From NCBI GenBank assembly GCA_900543525.1, contig UQRS01000002.1, positions 1 through 45,556 on the forward strand: DNA of 45,556 bases, read 5' to 3'. Both the position numbers and the translations under genes were made by a program. A model generated the notes under the pieces. It was not told the DNA's origin, made no database searches, and saw only the letters and a program-made list of their open reading frames with translations. This DNA is from an uncultured Oscillospiraceae bacterium (GTDB taxonomy: Bacteria > Bacillota > Clostridia > Oscillospirales > Acutalibacteraceae). Positions 1-7,446 of this stretch are shown here, piece after piece (the stretch's first letter is position 1; each line of letters opens with the position of its first letter).

Positions 1-65
1 TTTTTGAAAAAAATAAAATTGCCCCACTTATCTCGCGTAAAAGCAAGACAAACAGGGCATAAAAA

Positions 66-98
66 AGAGCCTACCATGTATAAAACATAGTAGGCTCT
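66..98 (-). terminator. Rho-independent terminator
   Basis: The arms AGAGCCTAC and GTAGGCTCT pair, extended by ATGT/ACAT around a five-base loop. On the minus strand the hairpin is followed by a run of six T. It lies about 120 bases beyond the lysS stop and probably ends the greA-lysS transcript. Confidence 0.75.
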
Positions 99-124
99 CA
101 AAAAATATGCGATTGTGTTCGGTT

Positions 125-165
125 TGGTGTACCGATGGTGTAAATTGGTGTAAGTTGCTGGTGTA
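125..165. repeat. Four TGGTGTA heptamer repeats
   Basis: TGGTGTA occurs at 125-131, 136-142, 146-152 and 159-165, a spacing of 10 to 13 bases, so the copies lie on roughly the same face of the helix. A separate exact 10-bp tandem repeat (AGAATTATGA twice, 191-210) follows, next to the lysS stop. Clustered short direct repeats of this kind are typical of protein-binding arrays such as integrase arm sites. No integrase gene is visible in the window, so the role is inference. Confidence 0.5.
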
Positions 166-218
166 AACCCGTTCATAACTCAAATTATCGAGAATTATGA
201 AGAATTATGAAGGGTTAT

Positions 219-1739
219 TTAGTTCAGGCTCTTCATTGTCGGGAAGAAAATAACATCCCGGATGCTGTCAGCGCCGGTGAGCAGCATGACGCAGCGATCT
301 ATCCCGATGCCGAGTCCGCCCGTCGGCGGCATACCGTATTCCAGCGCGGCCAGGAAATCCTCGTCCATCATGCCGGCCTCATCATCGCCGTTGGCTCTGG
401 CCTCCACTTCCTTCTGGAAGCGCTGGCGCTGGTCGATGGGATCGTTCAGCTCGCTGAAGGCGTTGCCCATCTCACTGCGGCAGATGAAAAGCTCAAACCG
501 CTCGGTCAGGCGGGAGTCGCTCGGGCTGCGCTTGGCCAGCGGAGAGACATCCACCGGATGCATGGTGATAAAGGTCGGCTGGATCAGCTGACTCTCCACC
601 TTCTGGTCGAAAGTCTCATACAACGCGTGACCCCAGGTCGGCTCTACGCCGTCCATATCGACGCCGACCGCCTGCGCAGCGGCCACGGCGGCCGCGTCTC
701 CCTCAATATGCATAAAGTCCACGCCGGTATACTGCTTGACCGCCTCCGCCATGGTCAGGCGCGGCCAGCCGGGCGCGAGGCAGATTTCCTCCCCCTGCCA
801 GGAAAGGTCATAGGTGCCCAGAATTTTCTGCGCAGCGGAGGAAAGCAGCTCCTCAAACAGATCCATCATGTCGTGGAAGTCGGCGTACGCCTCATACAGC
901 TCGACCGTTGTAAATTCCGGATTGTGCTTGGGATCCATCCCCTCGTTCCGGAAGATGCGACCCACCTCATACACCCGCTCGAGGCCGCCGACAATCAGCC
1001 GCTTCAAGGGCAGCTCGGTAGCGATGCGCATGTACATGTCGATGTCCAGCGTGTTGTGATGGGTGATGAAGGGACGCGCGGTCGCGCCGCCCGAAATGGT
1101 GTTGAGAACCGGTGTTTCAACCTCCATATACCCGCGGTCATCCAAAAAGCTGCGCAGGTATTTGATGAAGGCGCTGCGGATTTCAAAATTGCGGCGCACC
1201 TCCGGATTGACAATCAGGTCGAGGTACCGCTGACGATAGCGCGTCTCCCGATCGGTGAGGCCATGGAACTTCTCCGGCAAAGGGCGCAGCGATTTGGAAA
1301 GCTGCCTGACCTCCTTGCAATGGATGGAGATTTCACCTCTCCGGGTGCGGAAAACAAAGCCCTTGACCCCGACGATATCCCCGATGTCCCATTTTTTAAG
1401 GTCGGCGTATGCTTCCTCTCCGATCTCGTCAATCTTGAGGTAGAGCTGAATCCGACCGCTTTTATCGCGCAAATCCATAAAGCTGGCCTTGCCCATGTCG
1501 CGCCAGCTCATCAGACGGCCGGCGATGCTGACATCCTGATTTTCCAGCTCGTCAAAATGCTCTACAATCTCGGCCGCGTGGTGGGTCACATCAAATTTGG
1601 TAATCTGAAAAGGATCCTTCCCCTCCGCCTGCAGCGCAGACAGCTTATCCCGCCGGATTTTCAGCAGTTCGTTCATCTCCTCCGCCGAAAGCTCGGACGT
1701 TTTCTCCGGGGCTTGTGCGTTCTTTCTCTCCTCCGACAT
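219..1739 (-). CDS. lysS: Lysyl-tRNA synthetase, class II
   Basis: This cytoplasmic enzyme charges tRNA-Lys with lysine using ATP. The 506-residue product has the expected order: a charged N-terminal extension, an OB-fold anticodon-binding domain (about residues 70-170, with VSIAGRLMSWRDMGKASFMDLRD) and the class II catalytic core. Motif 2 is visible as RIFRNEGMDPKHNPEFT and motif 3 as GLGIGIDRCVMLLTG near the C terminus. Length is normal for bacterial LysS (about 490-510). The start is supported by AAAGGGA upstream of ATG at 1739. It lies 61 bases downstream of greA on the same strand without a visible terminator between them, so the two are probably co-transcribed, a common Firmicutes arrangement. 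Confidence 0.97.
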   Translation of the reverse strand: MSEERKNAQAPEKTSELSAEEMNELLKIRRDKLSALQAEGKDPFQITKFDVTHHAAEIVEHFDELENQDVSIAGRLMSWRDMGKASFMDLRDKSGRIQLYLKIDEIGEEAYADLKKWDIGDIVGVKGFVFRTRRGEISIHCKEVRQLSKSLRPLPEKFHGLTDRETRYRQRYLDLIVNPEVRRNFEIRSAFIKYLRSFLDDRGYMEVETPVLNTISGGATARPFITHHNTLDIDMYMRIATELPLKRLIVGGLERVYEVGRIFRNEGMDPKHNPEFTTVELYEAYADFHDMMDLFEELLSSAAQKILGTYDLSWQGEEICLAPGWPRLTMAEAVKQYTGVDFMHIEGDAAAVAAAQAVGVDMDGVEPTWGHALYETFDQKVESQLIQPTFITMHPVDVSPLAKRSPSDSRLTERFELFICRSEMGNAFSELNDPIDQRQRFQKEVEARANGDDEAGMMDEDFLAALEYGMPPTGGLGIGIDRCVMLLTGADSIRDVIFFPTMKSLN

Positions 1740-1800
1740 TTGACCATCCCTTTCCTGAATAAGTACAAAGCGGACAGGAAACTCCTGCCCGCCGAATCAT

Positions 1801-2274
1801 TTATCGCATAATCTCCAGAATTTTGAATTTCAGCTCACCCTGCGGTGTTTCGGCCACAACCTCGGCACCTGTCCGGCCGCCCAGCAGCGCTCGTCCCACG
1901 GGAGATTCATCAGAAATTTTGCCGTTTGCAGGATCGGACTCGGCGGAGCCAACCACCTGATACACGACCTCCTCCTCGAACTCCACATCAAAGACGCGGA
2001 CGGTCGACCCGATCTCCACCGTGGTGCCGTCGCTGATGGATTCATCTACCATTTTGACGTTTTTAAGCATGGCCTCAAGGTCGGCAATGCGCGCCTCCAC
2101 CTTCGCCTGCTCATTTTTCGCCTCGTCATACTCGCTGTTCTCCGACAAATCGCCGAAGGAACGCGCAATTTTAATTTTCTCCGCAATTTCCTTACGTTTA
2201 TGTGTGCGGAGTTCTTCCAGCTCTTCCTCGATTTTTTTAAGGCCGGCCTCCGTCAGCACGATCTGCTTAGCCAT
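1801..2274 (-). CDS. greA: Transcription elongation factor GreA
   Basis: GreA enters the secondary channel of RNA polymerase and stimulates cleavage of backtracked transcripts. The 157-residue protein matches the family length. The N-terminal coiled coil (about residues 1-75) contains LTEAGLKKIEEELEELRTHK and the acidic tip region SFGDLSENSEYDEAKNEQ. The C-terminal FKBP-like domain contains ISDESPVGRALLGGRTG. The ATG at 2274 has AAAGGG 12 bases upstream. It is the first gene of the greA-lysS unit, driven by the consensus promoter at 2374-2402. Confidence 0.97.
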   Translation of the reverse strand: MAKQIVLTEAGLKKIEEELEELRTHKRKEIAEKIKIARSFGDLSENSEYDEAKNEQAKVEARIADLEAMLKNVKMVDESISDGTTVEIGSTVRVFDVEFEEEVVYQVVGSAESDPANGKISDESPVGRALLGGRTGAEVVAETPQGELKFKILEIMR

Positions 2275-2373
2275 TGTTCAAACAACACCCTTTCACAGGA
2301 TACTGTGCGAGAGCCAAAATCGGCGGATAGGGGGAATTTCCCCGGCGACAGCCGCTTCTCGCATAATAAATAT

Positions 2374-2402
2374 ATTATATGCAATCCGCCCTCTTATGTC
2401 AA
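2374..2402 (-). promoter_or_regulatory. Consensus sigma-A promoter of greA-lysS
   Basis: On the minus strand, an exact TTGACA (2397-2402) and an exact TATAAT (2374-2379) are separated by 17 bases, about 100 bases upstream of greA. The -35 hexamer doubles as the last two codons (Leu-Thr) of the upstream unknown gene. Confidence 0.85.
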
Positions 2403-3191
2403 GCAAGAAATTGTGAAAACCAGCCCGCCGACCGAACTTTTCCCGCCCCCTTTGCAAAGGGCGGGGCAGATTTCCCCCGGCGGGAGAGGAAGTCTGCATT
2501 TTTCATGCAGCGCCGCCAGCATCTCCAGTGTGGATATCCCGGGAGGAATCCGCTCCAACACTTCTGGAGGCGGCGACAGACACGCGTCGGAGAGATAATA
2601 CCCGTCATCCTCCGCCCGGCCGAACAGCACGGCGCGCGCCGGCAGAGGCAGACCGCCGGCTCCGTACGGGGCGAGGACGGCCGCCGCCCTTTGCAGCGGG
2701 CGCGCGCTTTCGCTGAGGATCGGAGAAACCCCGTAGGACAGCTCCGCCCGCCGGAGGAAGGCCTCATATCTCCGGAGATGGCGGGTGTAAATGATCAGCT
2801 GCGGCGTCAGGGGCAAAAGCTGCTCGGCCGTTTGCTGGAGGGTCGCTTCCCGGTCGATCAGAGCCGCCGGGCCGGGCGGCCTCGGCTGGCTTCGCAGCAC
2901 CTCGCAGAACACGCCGGTCAGGGTGCGTGCATAAAAGGCGGAGGTATCATACCGCCGTATATCAAGCCCGGGCGGCGGCGTAAGGCCGACCGGATAGAGC
3001 AGGTGATACCTCTCCCGCCCGAGCAAACGGCAGAGCCGCCTCCAGTTCGGGCGGCCGGGCGGACAGCTGTGGTGAATCAGATAAAACCACTTCTCCCCCG
3101 CCGGAATCTGCTCGATCTCAAAACGCCGCAAGCAGCGGCGCAAAAGCGCGCCCGGCCGCCTTGCAGAATCCAAAGTTACAACTGCAAACAT
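2394..3191 (-). CDS. Conserved-looking hypothetical protein
   Basis: I do not recognise this 265-residue, proline- and arginine-rich protein. It has no clear membrane segment or signal peptide. It starts MFAVVTLDSARRPGALLRRC and has a readable interior (residues about 130-230) of mixed alpha/beta character including QLIIYTRHLRRYEAFLR and ISTLEMLAALHEKC. The start at 3191 (ATG, with a GGCGGTGGG-like site just upstream) is preferred over the GTG at 3200. The last 30 codons run through a GC-rich palindromic repeat (2438-2490) and end inside the greA promoter, so the present C terminus may be an extension created by that repeat. Coding bias in this frame looks better than in the alternatives, but function is unknown. 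Confidence 0.6.
   Translation of the reverse strand: MFAVVTLDSARRPGALLRRCLRRFEIEQIPAGEKWFYLIHHSCPPGRPNWRRLCRLLGRERYHLLYPVGLTPPPGLDIRRYDTSAFYARTLTGVFCEVLRSQPRPPGPAALIDREATLQQTAEQLLPLTPQLIIYTRHLRRYEAFLRRAELSYGVSPILSESARPLQRAAAVLAPYGAGGLPLPARAVLFGRAEDDGYYLSDACLSPPPEVLERIPPGISTLEMLAALHEKCRLPLPPGEICPALCKGGGKSSVGGLVFTISCLT
2438..2490. repeat. GC-rich palindromic intergenic-type repeat
   Basis: The stretch contains the near-perfect inverted repeat CCCGCCCCCTTTGCAAAGGG (2444 onward), followed by a C-rich tract. A related arrangement with CCTTTGGCAAAGGGGG occurs near 24540-24560. It looks like a small REP/MITE-like element, but only two copies are visible here. Confidence 0.4.
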
Positions 3192-3326
3192 GTTTCCCAC
3201 CGCCTTTGTTACAGGCTATGCAGAAGGGCGGCCGGATAATACGGCGCGGCGTGTATTTTTCCTTGCCGGCGTGCGGCAAAGGCTCTCCCTTTATCCGGCG
3301 CGGGTGAAAAAAGCCGCGCCGTCCTG

Positions 3327-3347
3327 AAAACGCGGCGGTTCGCCGCC
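3327..3347 (-). terminator. Short terminator-like hairpin
   Basis: Directly after the stop codon of the EamA fragment, GGCGG-CGAA-CCGCC forms a tight hairpin with a GNRA-like loop. On the minus strand it is followed by GCG and four T. The T tract is short. Confidence 0.4.
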
Positions 3348-3990
3348 TTACTTTCGTTCGCTGAAGATCGCGCCGCCCAGTATGAGCGCCGCGCTGACCA
3401 TCTGCAGCGGGAGCAGCGTCTCCTTCAAAAAAAGATCCGAAAACACGACCGCCGACAGTGGCTCCAGATAACCGCAGATGGCGACCGTCTGCACCGGCAG
3501 CCGGCCGATGGAGGAAAAATAAAAATAGCAGCCGACCCCCGTATTCAGCAGCCCGAGCACCAGAAGCGGCAAAAGGCTTCCCTGCGGGATTTCCATAGCC
3601 ACGCCCCGGGTCAAGCCCACAAACAGAGCGACCGTCAAAAAACGCCGCGGCCAGCTGCAGCGTGGCGTTTTCAAGCCCGGTGATCTCCTTCGCCTTTTTG
3701 TTGCATATAACCATGACGGCGTAGGTCACCGCCGACAGCAAACCGCAGGCAATGCCAAAAACATCTCCCCCGTTCTGCAGCGCCCGGCCATTGACGAGCA
3801 CCACGCCGACCAGCACCGACAAAAAGCCTGCCATTTTGCAGAGGGTCAGTCTCTCTCCAAAAAGCAGGGGCGACAAAGCCATCACGATCACCGGGCCGCA
3901 ATGATATAAAAGCGAGGCGATGCTCACGCCGATCCGGCTGTAGGCCTCATACAAAAACATCCAGCTCGCACCCATCCGCCCACACCCCAT
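3348..3990 (-). pseudogene. EamA/DMT-family transporter, truncated and frameshifted
   Basis: Drug/metabolite transporters of the EamA family normally have ten transmembrane helices in about 290 residues. This locus encodes only the part from about the third helix onward (FLYEAYSRIGVSIASLLYHCGPVIVMALSPLLFGE...), so the first helices are missing. Reading continues to LENATLQLAAAF and then must change frame to continue as LTVALFVGLTRGVAMEIPQG...ILGGAIFSERK. The shift falls in a run of six identical bases (3637-3642 on the plus strand); five would restore the frame. A strong terminator lies right upstream (4018-4053), at the point where the missing 5' end should be. Truncation plus frameshift makes this a probable pseudogene. 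Confidence 0.8.
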
Positions 3991-4017
3991 CTGCTCGCGC
4001 CCGTGCCCATACGCACA

Positions 4018-4053
4018 AAACCCGCGCCAGCTCAAAAAAACTGGCGCGGGTTT
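4018..4053. terminator. Strong bidirectional-type terminator
   Basis: AAACCCGCGCCAG and CTGGCGCGGGTTT form a 13-bp perfect stem around a ten-base A-rich loop, with T runs possible on both strands. On the minus strand it terminates the small membrane protein gene that ends at 4077. Confidence 0.85.
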
Positions 4054-4076
4054 TTGCTTCTACCTTATTTCAAAAA

Positions 4077-4349
4077 TCAGTTGTCCGAGGAATGCTCATC
4101 AGAAGAATCGGCATCGGTATCCTCGTTTGCAGATTGCCCGGTCGCTTCTTCATCCGTCGAAGGGGTTGTATCCTCTCCCTGCGCGGTGGTTTCGTCCGAT
4201 TTTTTCTTCGTAAGCTTCGGCAACAGCAGGCATACGACCACGGCCAGAACCGCGATCACTGCGATCACCACAAAAATCATTTTAAAGCTGTCCCCTGTGC
4301 GCGGGAACACAAAAGCGGAAGCAAGACGAAGCTGGTTGATCATTCCCAT
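4077..4349 (-). CDS. Small membrane protein with FPRTGD motif and acidic tail
   Basis: This 90-residue protein is not recognised. Its short N terminus holds FPRTGDS (about residues 15-21), immediately followed by a strong transmembrane helix (MIFVVIAVIAVLAVVVCLLL), the basic stop KLTKKK, and about 45 residues rich in Asp, Glu, Ser and Thr. The order TGD, helix, basic patch is the layout of a sortase signal, but here it sits at the N terminus and is followed by a long tail, which is unusual. The start is set at 4349 because an upstream GTG (4394) in the same frame lies at the -10 box of a good promoter; AAAGGA precedes 4349. ATG 4343 is an alternative start. Confidence 0.65.
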   Translation of the reverse strand: MGMINQLRLASAFVFPRTGDSFKMIFVVIAVIAVLAVVVCLLLPKLTKKKSDETTAQGEDTTPSTDEEATGQSANEDTDADSSDEHSSDN

Positions 4350-4382
4350 ATCTTTACCCAATCCTTTACACTTGTTTTTTTC

Positions 4383-4410
4383 ATTATAGCACACGGAGCG
4401 AATCTGTCAA
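4383..4410 (-). promoter_or_regulatory. Sigma-A promoter of the small FPRTGD protein
   Basis: On the minus strand, TTGACA (4405-4410) and TATAAT (4383-4388) both match consensus with a 16-base spacer. Transcription would begin about 25 bases before the ATG at 4349. Confidence 0.8.
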
Positions 4411-4482
4411 CCGCAAAACAAAAGAAGAAAAAAAATATCCCCGGTCATGTCAGAGCCTTTTTCCAGCTTTTCCGCAACGAGA

Positions 4483-4515
4483 AAAAGCACCCGCTCAAAA
4501 CGAGCGAGTGCTTTT
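4483..4515 (-). terminator. Terminator of the cohesin-like gene
   Basis: On the minus strand, AAAAGCAC and GTGCTTTT plus GAGC/GCTC pair around a short loop, followed by five T. It lies about 40 bases beyond the stop at 4553. Confidence 0.8.
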
Positions 4516-4552
4516 AATCTTTTTTAGCTATAAGCGATTTTGAAAAATCAGC

Positions 4553-5353
4553 TTATCTCTTCTTCATGGTCACGAACGCAGCACCAGCAGCGACAACCAT
4601 CAGAGCGCCAACAGCCAGAACACCAGCATCGCCGGTCTTCGGGTTGGTAGTGGAAGTGGTGGAAGACGGCTTCACAGTACCAGCTTTAGACGGGGTAGAA
4701 GTACCAGCTTTAGACGGGGTAGAAGTGCCAGCCTGAGACGGGGTAGAAGTGCCAGCCTGAGACGGGGTAGAAGTGCCAGGATCGGTGGAAGGAGTCTCAG
4801 CCTTCTCAGCCTTGGCCAGGACAACCTCGCCAGCAGCGATCTGATCGCCGAACTTGTTCTTATCGAGGTCGCAAGCGTCGACAACAGTCACGGTAGCCTT
4901 AATCTCGGTGCCCTCAGCGATGTCAGCAGCAGCTGTAAAACCGATGGTGCCAAGAGTGATATCACCGGTCAGATCAATAGCAGCCTTGCCATCCAGCATG
5001 AACTTCGCGCTGTTGGTGGAGCCTTCCGGAGAAGCAGCAGCAGTGCAGTCGAAGCGCACTTTCTCAGTACCGGACAGAGTTTTAAATTCGTACTCAAGTC
5101 TGGTCTCACCACCGAGGAAGGTAACCTGCTTATCATCGAACTGAACGTTCAACTCGATACCAGCCATGCCCTTAGCGCCGGTAACCTTATCCGCGTTCTT
5201 CAGAACGACCGGAACGAGGATGGTGTCACCTTTAGCATAGCTCTCTTTGACCTGGGTGGTAAATTCGATCGAAGCGCCGTCCGCTGCGGAAGCGACAACA
5301 CACATGGAAATCGCCATGCAGAGGGCAACAATTGTTGCGAGAATCTTTTTCAT
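4553..5353 (-). CDS. Secreted cohesin-like protein with sortase-type anchor
   Basis: The 266-residue product has a signal peptide (MKKILATIVALCMAISMCVVASAA). A beta-rich domain follows (about residues 27-185) with cohesin features: a KGDTILVPVVLKN strand, a GIELNVQFDDKQVTFLG strand and an ITLGTIGF strand. Then come a linker of four GTSTPS(Q/K)A repeats, the motif NPKTGD, a hydrophobic helix and a basic tail (MKKR). Cohesins bind dockerins and anchor enzymes in cellulosome-type complexes. A single cohesin with a sortase-like signal would be a cell-wall anchor, and a dockerin-bearing glycosidase is encoded 4 kb away. The cohesin assignment is by pattern only. The start at 5353 is preferred over an upstream in-frame start because the promoter TATAAT overlaps that region and AAAGGGG precedes 5353. 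Confidence 0.8.
   Translation of the reverse strand: MKKILATIVALCMAISMCVVASAADGASIEFTTQVKESYAKGDTILVPVVLKNADKVTGAKGMAGIELNVQFDDKQVTFLGGETRLEYEFKTLSGTEKVRFDCTAAASPEGSTNSAKFMLDGKAAIDLTGDITLGTIGFTAAADIAEGTEIKATVTVVDACDLDKNKFGDQIAAGEVVLAKAEKAETPSTDPGTSTPSQAGTSTPSQAGTSTPSKAGTSTPSKAGTVKPSSTTSTTNPKTGDAGVLAVGALMVVAAGAAFVTMKKR
4679..4774. repeat. Four 24-bp tandem repeats (GTSTPSxA linker)
   Basis: Units at 4679-4702, 4703-4726, 4727-4750 and 4751-4774. The first two are identical to each other, as are the last two, and the pairs differ at a few bases. They encode an eight-residue Thr/Ser/Pro linker. Identical neighbours suggest recent slippage and variable copy number between strains. Confidence 0.9.
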
Positions 5354-5414
5354 TTTGAAATTTCCCCTTTTTAAATTTTTTATGTAGCTTTTGGTTCCGC
5401 TACAATCTACCGTC

Positions 5415-5442
5415 ATTATAGCAGATATGCCACCAATGTCAA
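5415..5442 (-). promoter_or_regulatory. Sigma-A promoter of the cohesin-like gene
   Basis: On the minus strand, consensus TTGACA (5437-5442) and TATAAT (5415-5420) with a 16-base spacer lie 62 bases upstream of the ATG. In the rest of the gap to 5675 I see only AT-rich sequence and no gene. Confidence 0.8.
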
Positions 5443-5674
5443 TATCTTTTTAAAAAATTTTTATAAAAATAATCTAACTCACCGGCGCGCAAAACCGATT
5501 CAAAAGGCCGCGATCCCTGCTGTATCGGGCGTTTTTTAAAATGAATCAATTATTGGGATTCCCATCATTTGGACGCCGTTTTCTCTCCCCTTCTTCGTTT
5601 TTTTCGGCCGTCCGGCAGGCTTTTCCTCCCCCGTTTCGGGCCGCAGAGTGCAAAATCGGCGGCCGACCTCCACC

Positions 5675-7285
5675 TCAGGAAATGGACGCGCCGTTGACGA
5701 TGTCCCAGGGATAGGCCGGGTCGCTAAGCTTGATCAGGATGAAATCCTCCGTCTCAATCAGGCAGCCCTCCGCCGGCCAGCAGGGCATCTCCTTCGCCAG
5801 ATCGACCCCCTGCTGAATCTGCGATGCCTCCGCCGGAAGGACGGTGTACCCCTCCGCATTCAGAAAATCGCGCATACGCGCAATGTTGCCGTTATCCCAG
5901 GAGAAAAAGGATCCGCCGGCCGAGCAATCCTCCGGCAGATAGTGGTTCTGCGGCAGCATACCGATAAACACAATCGGCTTTTCGGCGGTGTTCATCCCTT
6001 TATCCGCAAGGCGGGCCATAAGCTGCGCCGCCTTTGCCTGATCCTCCGTATACACGCGGTAGCTGCGATAGAAAAAGGCGTTCATGTAAAAGCAGTTCCC
6101 CAAAAGCACGCAGGCCAAAAGGCCGCCCGCGACCCACTGCACAACCTCAGTGCGGGGTAGAAGCCGCGCCGTATCCGCAATCAGGAAGGCCTGCACGCCG
6201 AGCGACAGCGGAAGCGCCAGCAACGTCCGACCGATCAGGGTCGGCTGCGCAAAGCCAAGCAGCATGGCAAACGGCGCCAGAATCACGGCGGCATAGCCGA
6301 TCATCAGGCCGGCAGCCCCTCGCCCGTCCCGCTTTTTTATCAGAAGGATGAGGCGGATCAGGAAGGAGGCCGCCGTCAGCACGGTCAGAAGCAGCAGCGC
6401 CTTTCCGCCGTAAACGCCTTTTCCAAAAATCACCCGTGCCGCATTGCGAACCGCATCAGCAAAGGCGGAGAGCGGATCCCCCTCCCCCCAGCCGATGAAT
6501 TTGTTCTCGAGATAAGCGGCCGCACCGGGATGCAGCACGGTGGTGATGTACCGGTTAATCAGGAAATAGGCGCCCACGCCAACCGTGAAAATACCCGCCG
6601 ACCGGATCAGATTCAGAAAAACCCGTTCTTTTCTTTTATACACCAGCGCGAAGCAGAGATAGGCCGCGATCGCCGCGATATAAACCGTGGCGAAGGCCTG
6701 ATAAAACGAGGCGCCGGCAAAAAGGAGCAGCGCGGCCAGAATTGCCGCCGGCCAGTGGAATCTGCGAAAGCAGAAGAAGGTCAGCACAGCCGCCAGCGCC
6801 GTAAACAGCATGGCGAGCCCCTGCTGCAGGCTGAACATGGAGTAGGACAAAATCTCCCCCACGGCCAGAGGAACGGTTGTAAACACAGCCATAAACATAC
6901 CGGCCGCCGCACGGGACGCGCCGGGCGCAAAGCGGCTCAGCCCAAAGCAGAGCACCACCCCTCCCGAAAACCAGAAGAGGATGCCGAAAAAATCCCACGC
7001 AAAGGGAACATACCGTCCCAGCGGCGTAAAGACCGCGTCAAAAAGATAGAGGCCGAACCTCCCCTGCAGCATCCAGATTTTCTGAATCAGGGCAGGATCG
7101 CTGTTGCAGATCCAGGTCTCCTCATCAATCGTTAGGGTATAGTGGGTCAGCATGAAGCCGTAGCAAATCAGCGTAAAGCAAAAGGACAAAATCAAGCCCC
7201 AGCGATTTTCATACAAAAAAGATTTTAAAGCAGAAACCGCCTTTGCCGGGGGATATTTCTCCCGGGGCGCCGCAATTTTTTTCAT
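5675..7285 (-). CDS. GtrII-like glucosyltransferase-domain membrane protein
   Basis: The 536-residue product has a cytoplasmic N terminus, about ten to twelve hydrophobic helices between residues 30 and 410, and a soluble C-terminal region of about 120 residues. The first extracytoplasmic segment after helix 1 carries TIDEETWICNSD, an acidic cluster of the kind used by GT-C glycosyltransferases such as the GtrII family that transfers glucose from a polyprenyl carrier to surface polymers. Length and layout fit that family. The acceptor cannot be told. ATG 7285 is chosen because GGGAGAGA lies upstream. Transcribed divergently from uvrC. Confidence 0.75.
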   Translation of the reverse strand: MKKIAAPREKYPPAKAVSALKSFLYENRWGLILSFCFTLICYGFMLTHYTLTIDEETWICNSDPALIQKIWMLQGRFGLYLFDAVFTPLGRYVPFAWDFFGILFWFSGGVVLCFGLSRFAPGASRAAAGMFMAVFTTVPLAVGEILSYSMFSLQQGLAMLFTALAAVLTFFCFRRFHWPAAILAALLLFAGASFYQAFATVYIAAIAAYLCFALVYKRKERVFLNLIRSAGIFTVGVGAYFLINRYITTVLHPGAAAYLENKFIGWGEGDPLSAFADAVRNAARVIFGKGVYGGKALLLLTVLTAASFLIRLILLIKKRDGRGAAGLMIGYAAVILAPFAMLLGFAQPTLIGRTLLALPLSLGVQAFLIADTARLLPRTEVVQWVAGGLLACVLLGNCFYMNAFFYRSYRVYTEDQAKAAQLMARLADKGMNTAEKPIVFIGMLPQNHYLPEDCSAGGSFFSWDNGNIARMRDFLNAEGYTVLPAEASQIQQGVDLAKEMPCWPAEGCLIETEDFILIKLSDPAYPWDIVNGASIS

Positions 7286-7331
7286 AAACAAAGTCTCTCC
7301 CTCTTCTGCCGCAAAGGCAAAACACAAGCGT

Positions 7332-7360
7332 ATTGTATCACGCCGGGTAAAAAAAGGCAA
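7332..7360 (-). promoter_or_regulatory. Probable promoter of the GtrII-like gene
   Basis: On the minus strand, TTGCCT (7355-7360), a 17-base spacer and TACAAT (7332-7337). The -35 match is moderate (four of six). Confidence 0.55.
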
Positions 7361-7372
7361 GGCGGAGAGGGA

Positions 7373-7401
7373 TTGAGAAACCGGAGGAAGTGTAGTATAC
7401 T
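7373..7401 (+). promoter_or_regulatory. Probable promoter of uvrC
   Basis: TTGAGA (7373-7378), a 17-base spacer and TATACT (7396-7401), 45 bases before the chosen uvrC start. Confidence 0.65.
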
Positions 7402-7446
7402 GATTTTATGGACGCATTTTATTCTACCGGAGAAAGGAGCTATCCC

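Noticed and set aside
207..1811. 534-codon plus-strand frame opposite lysS
   Set aside because: Shadow of lysS; no ribosome site and no recognisable motif.
4679..4774. CRISPR array
   Set aside because: The 24-bp units are directly adjacent without spacers and encode a protein linker in frame.
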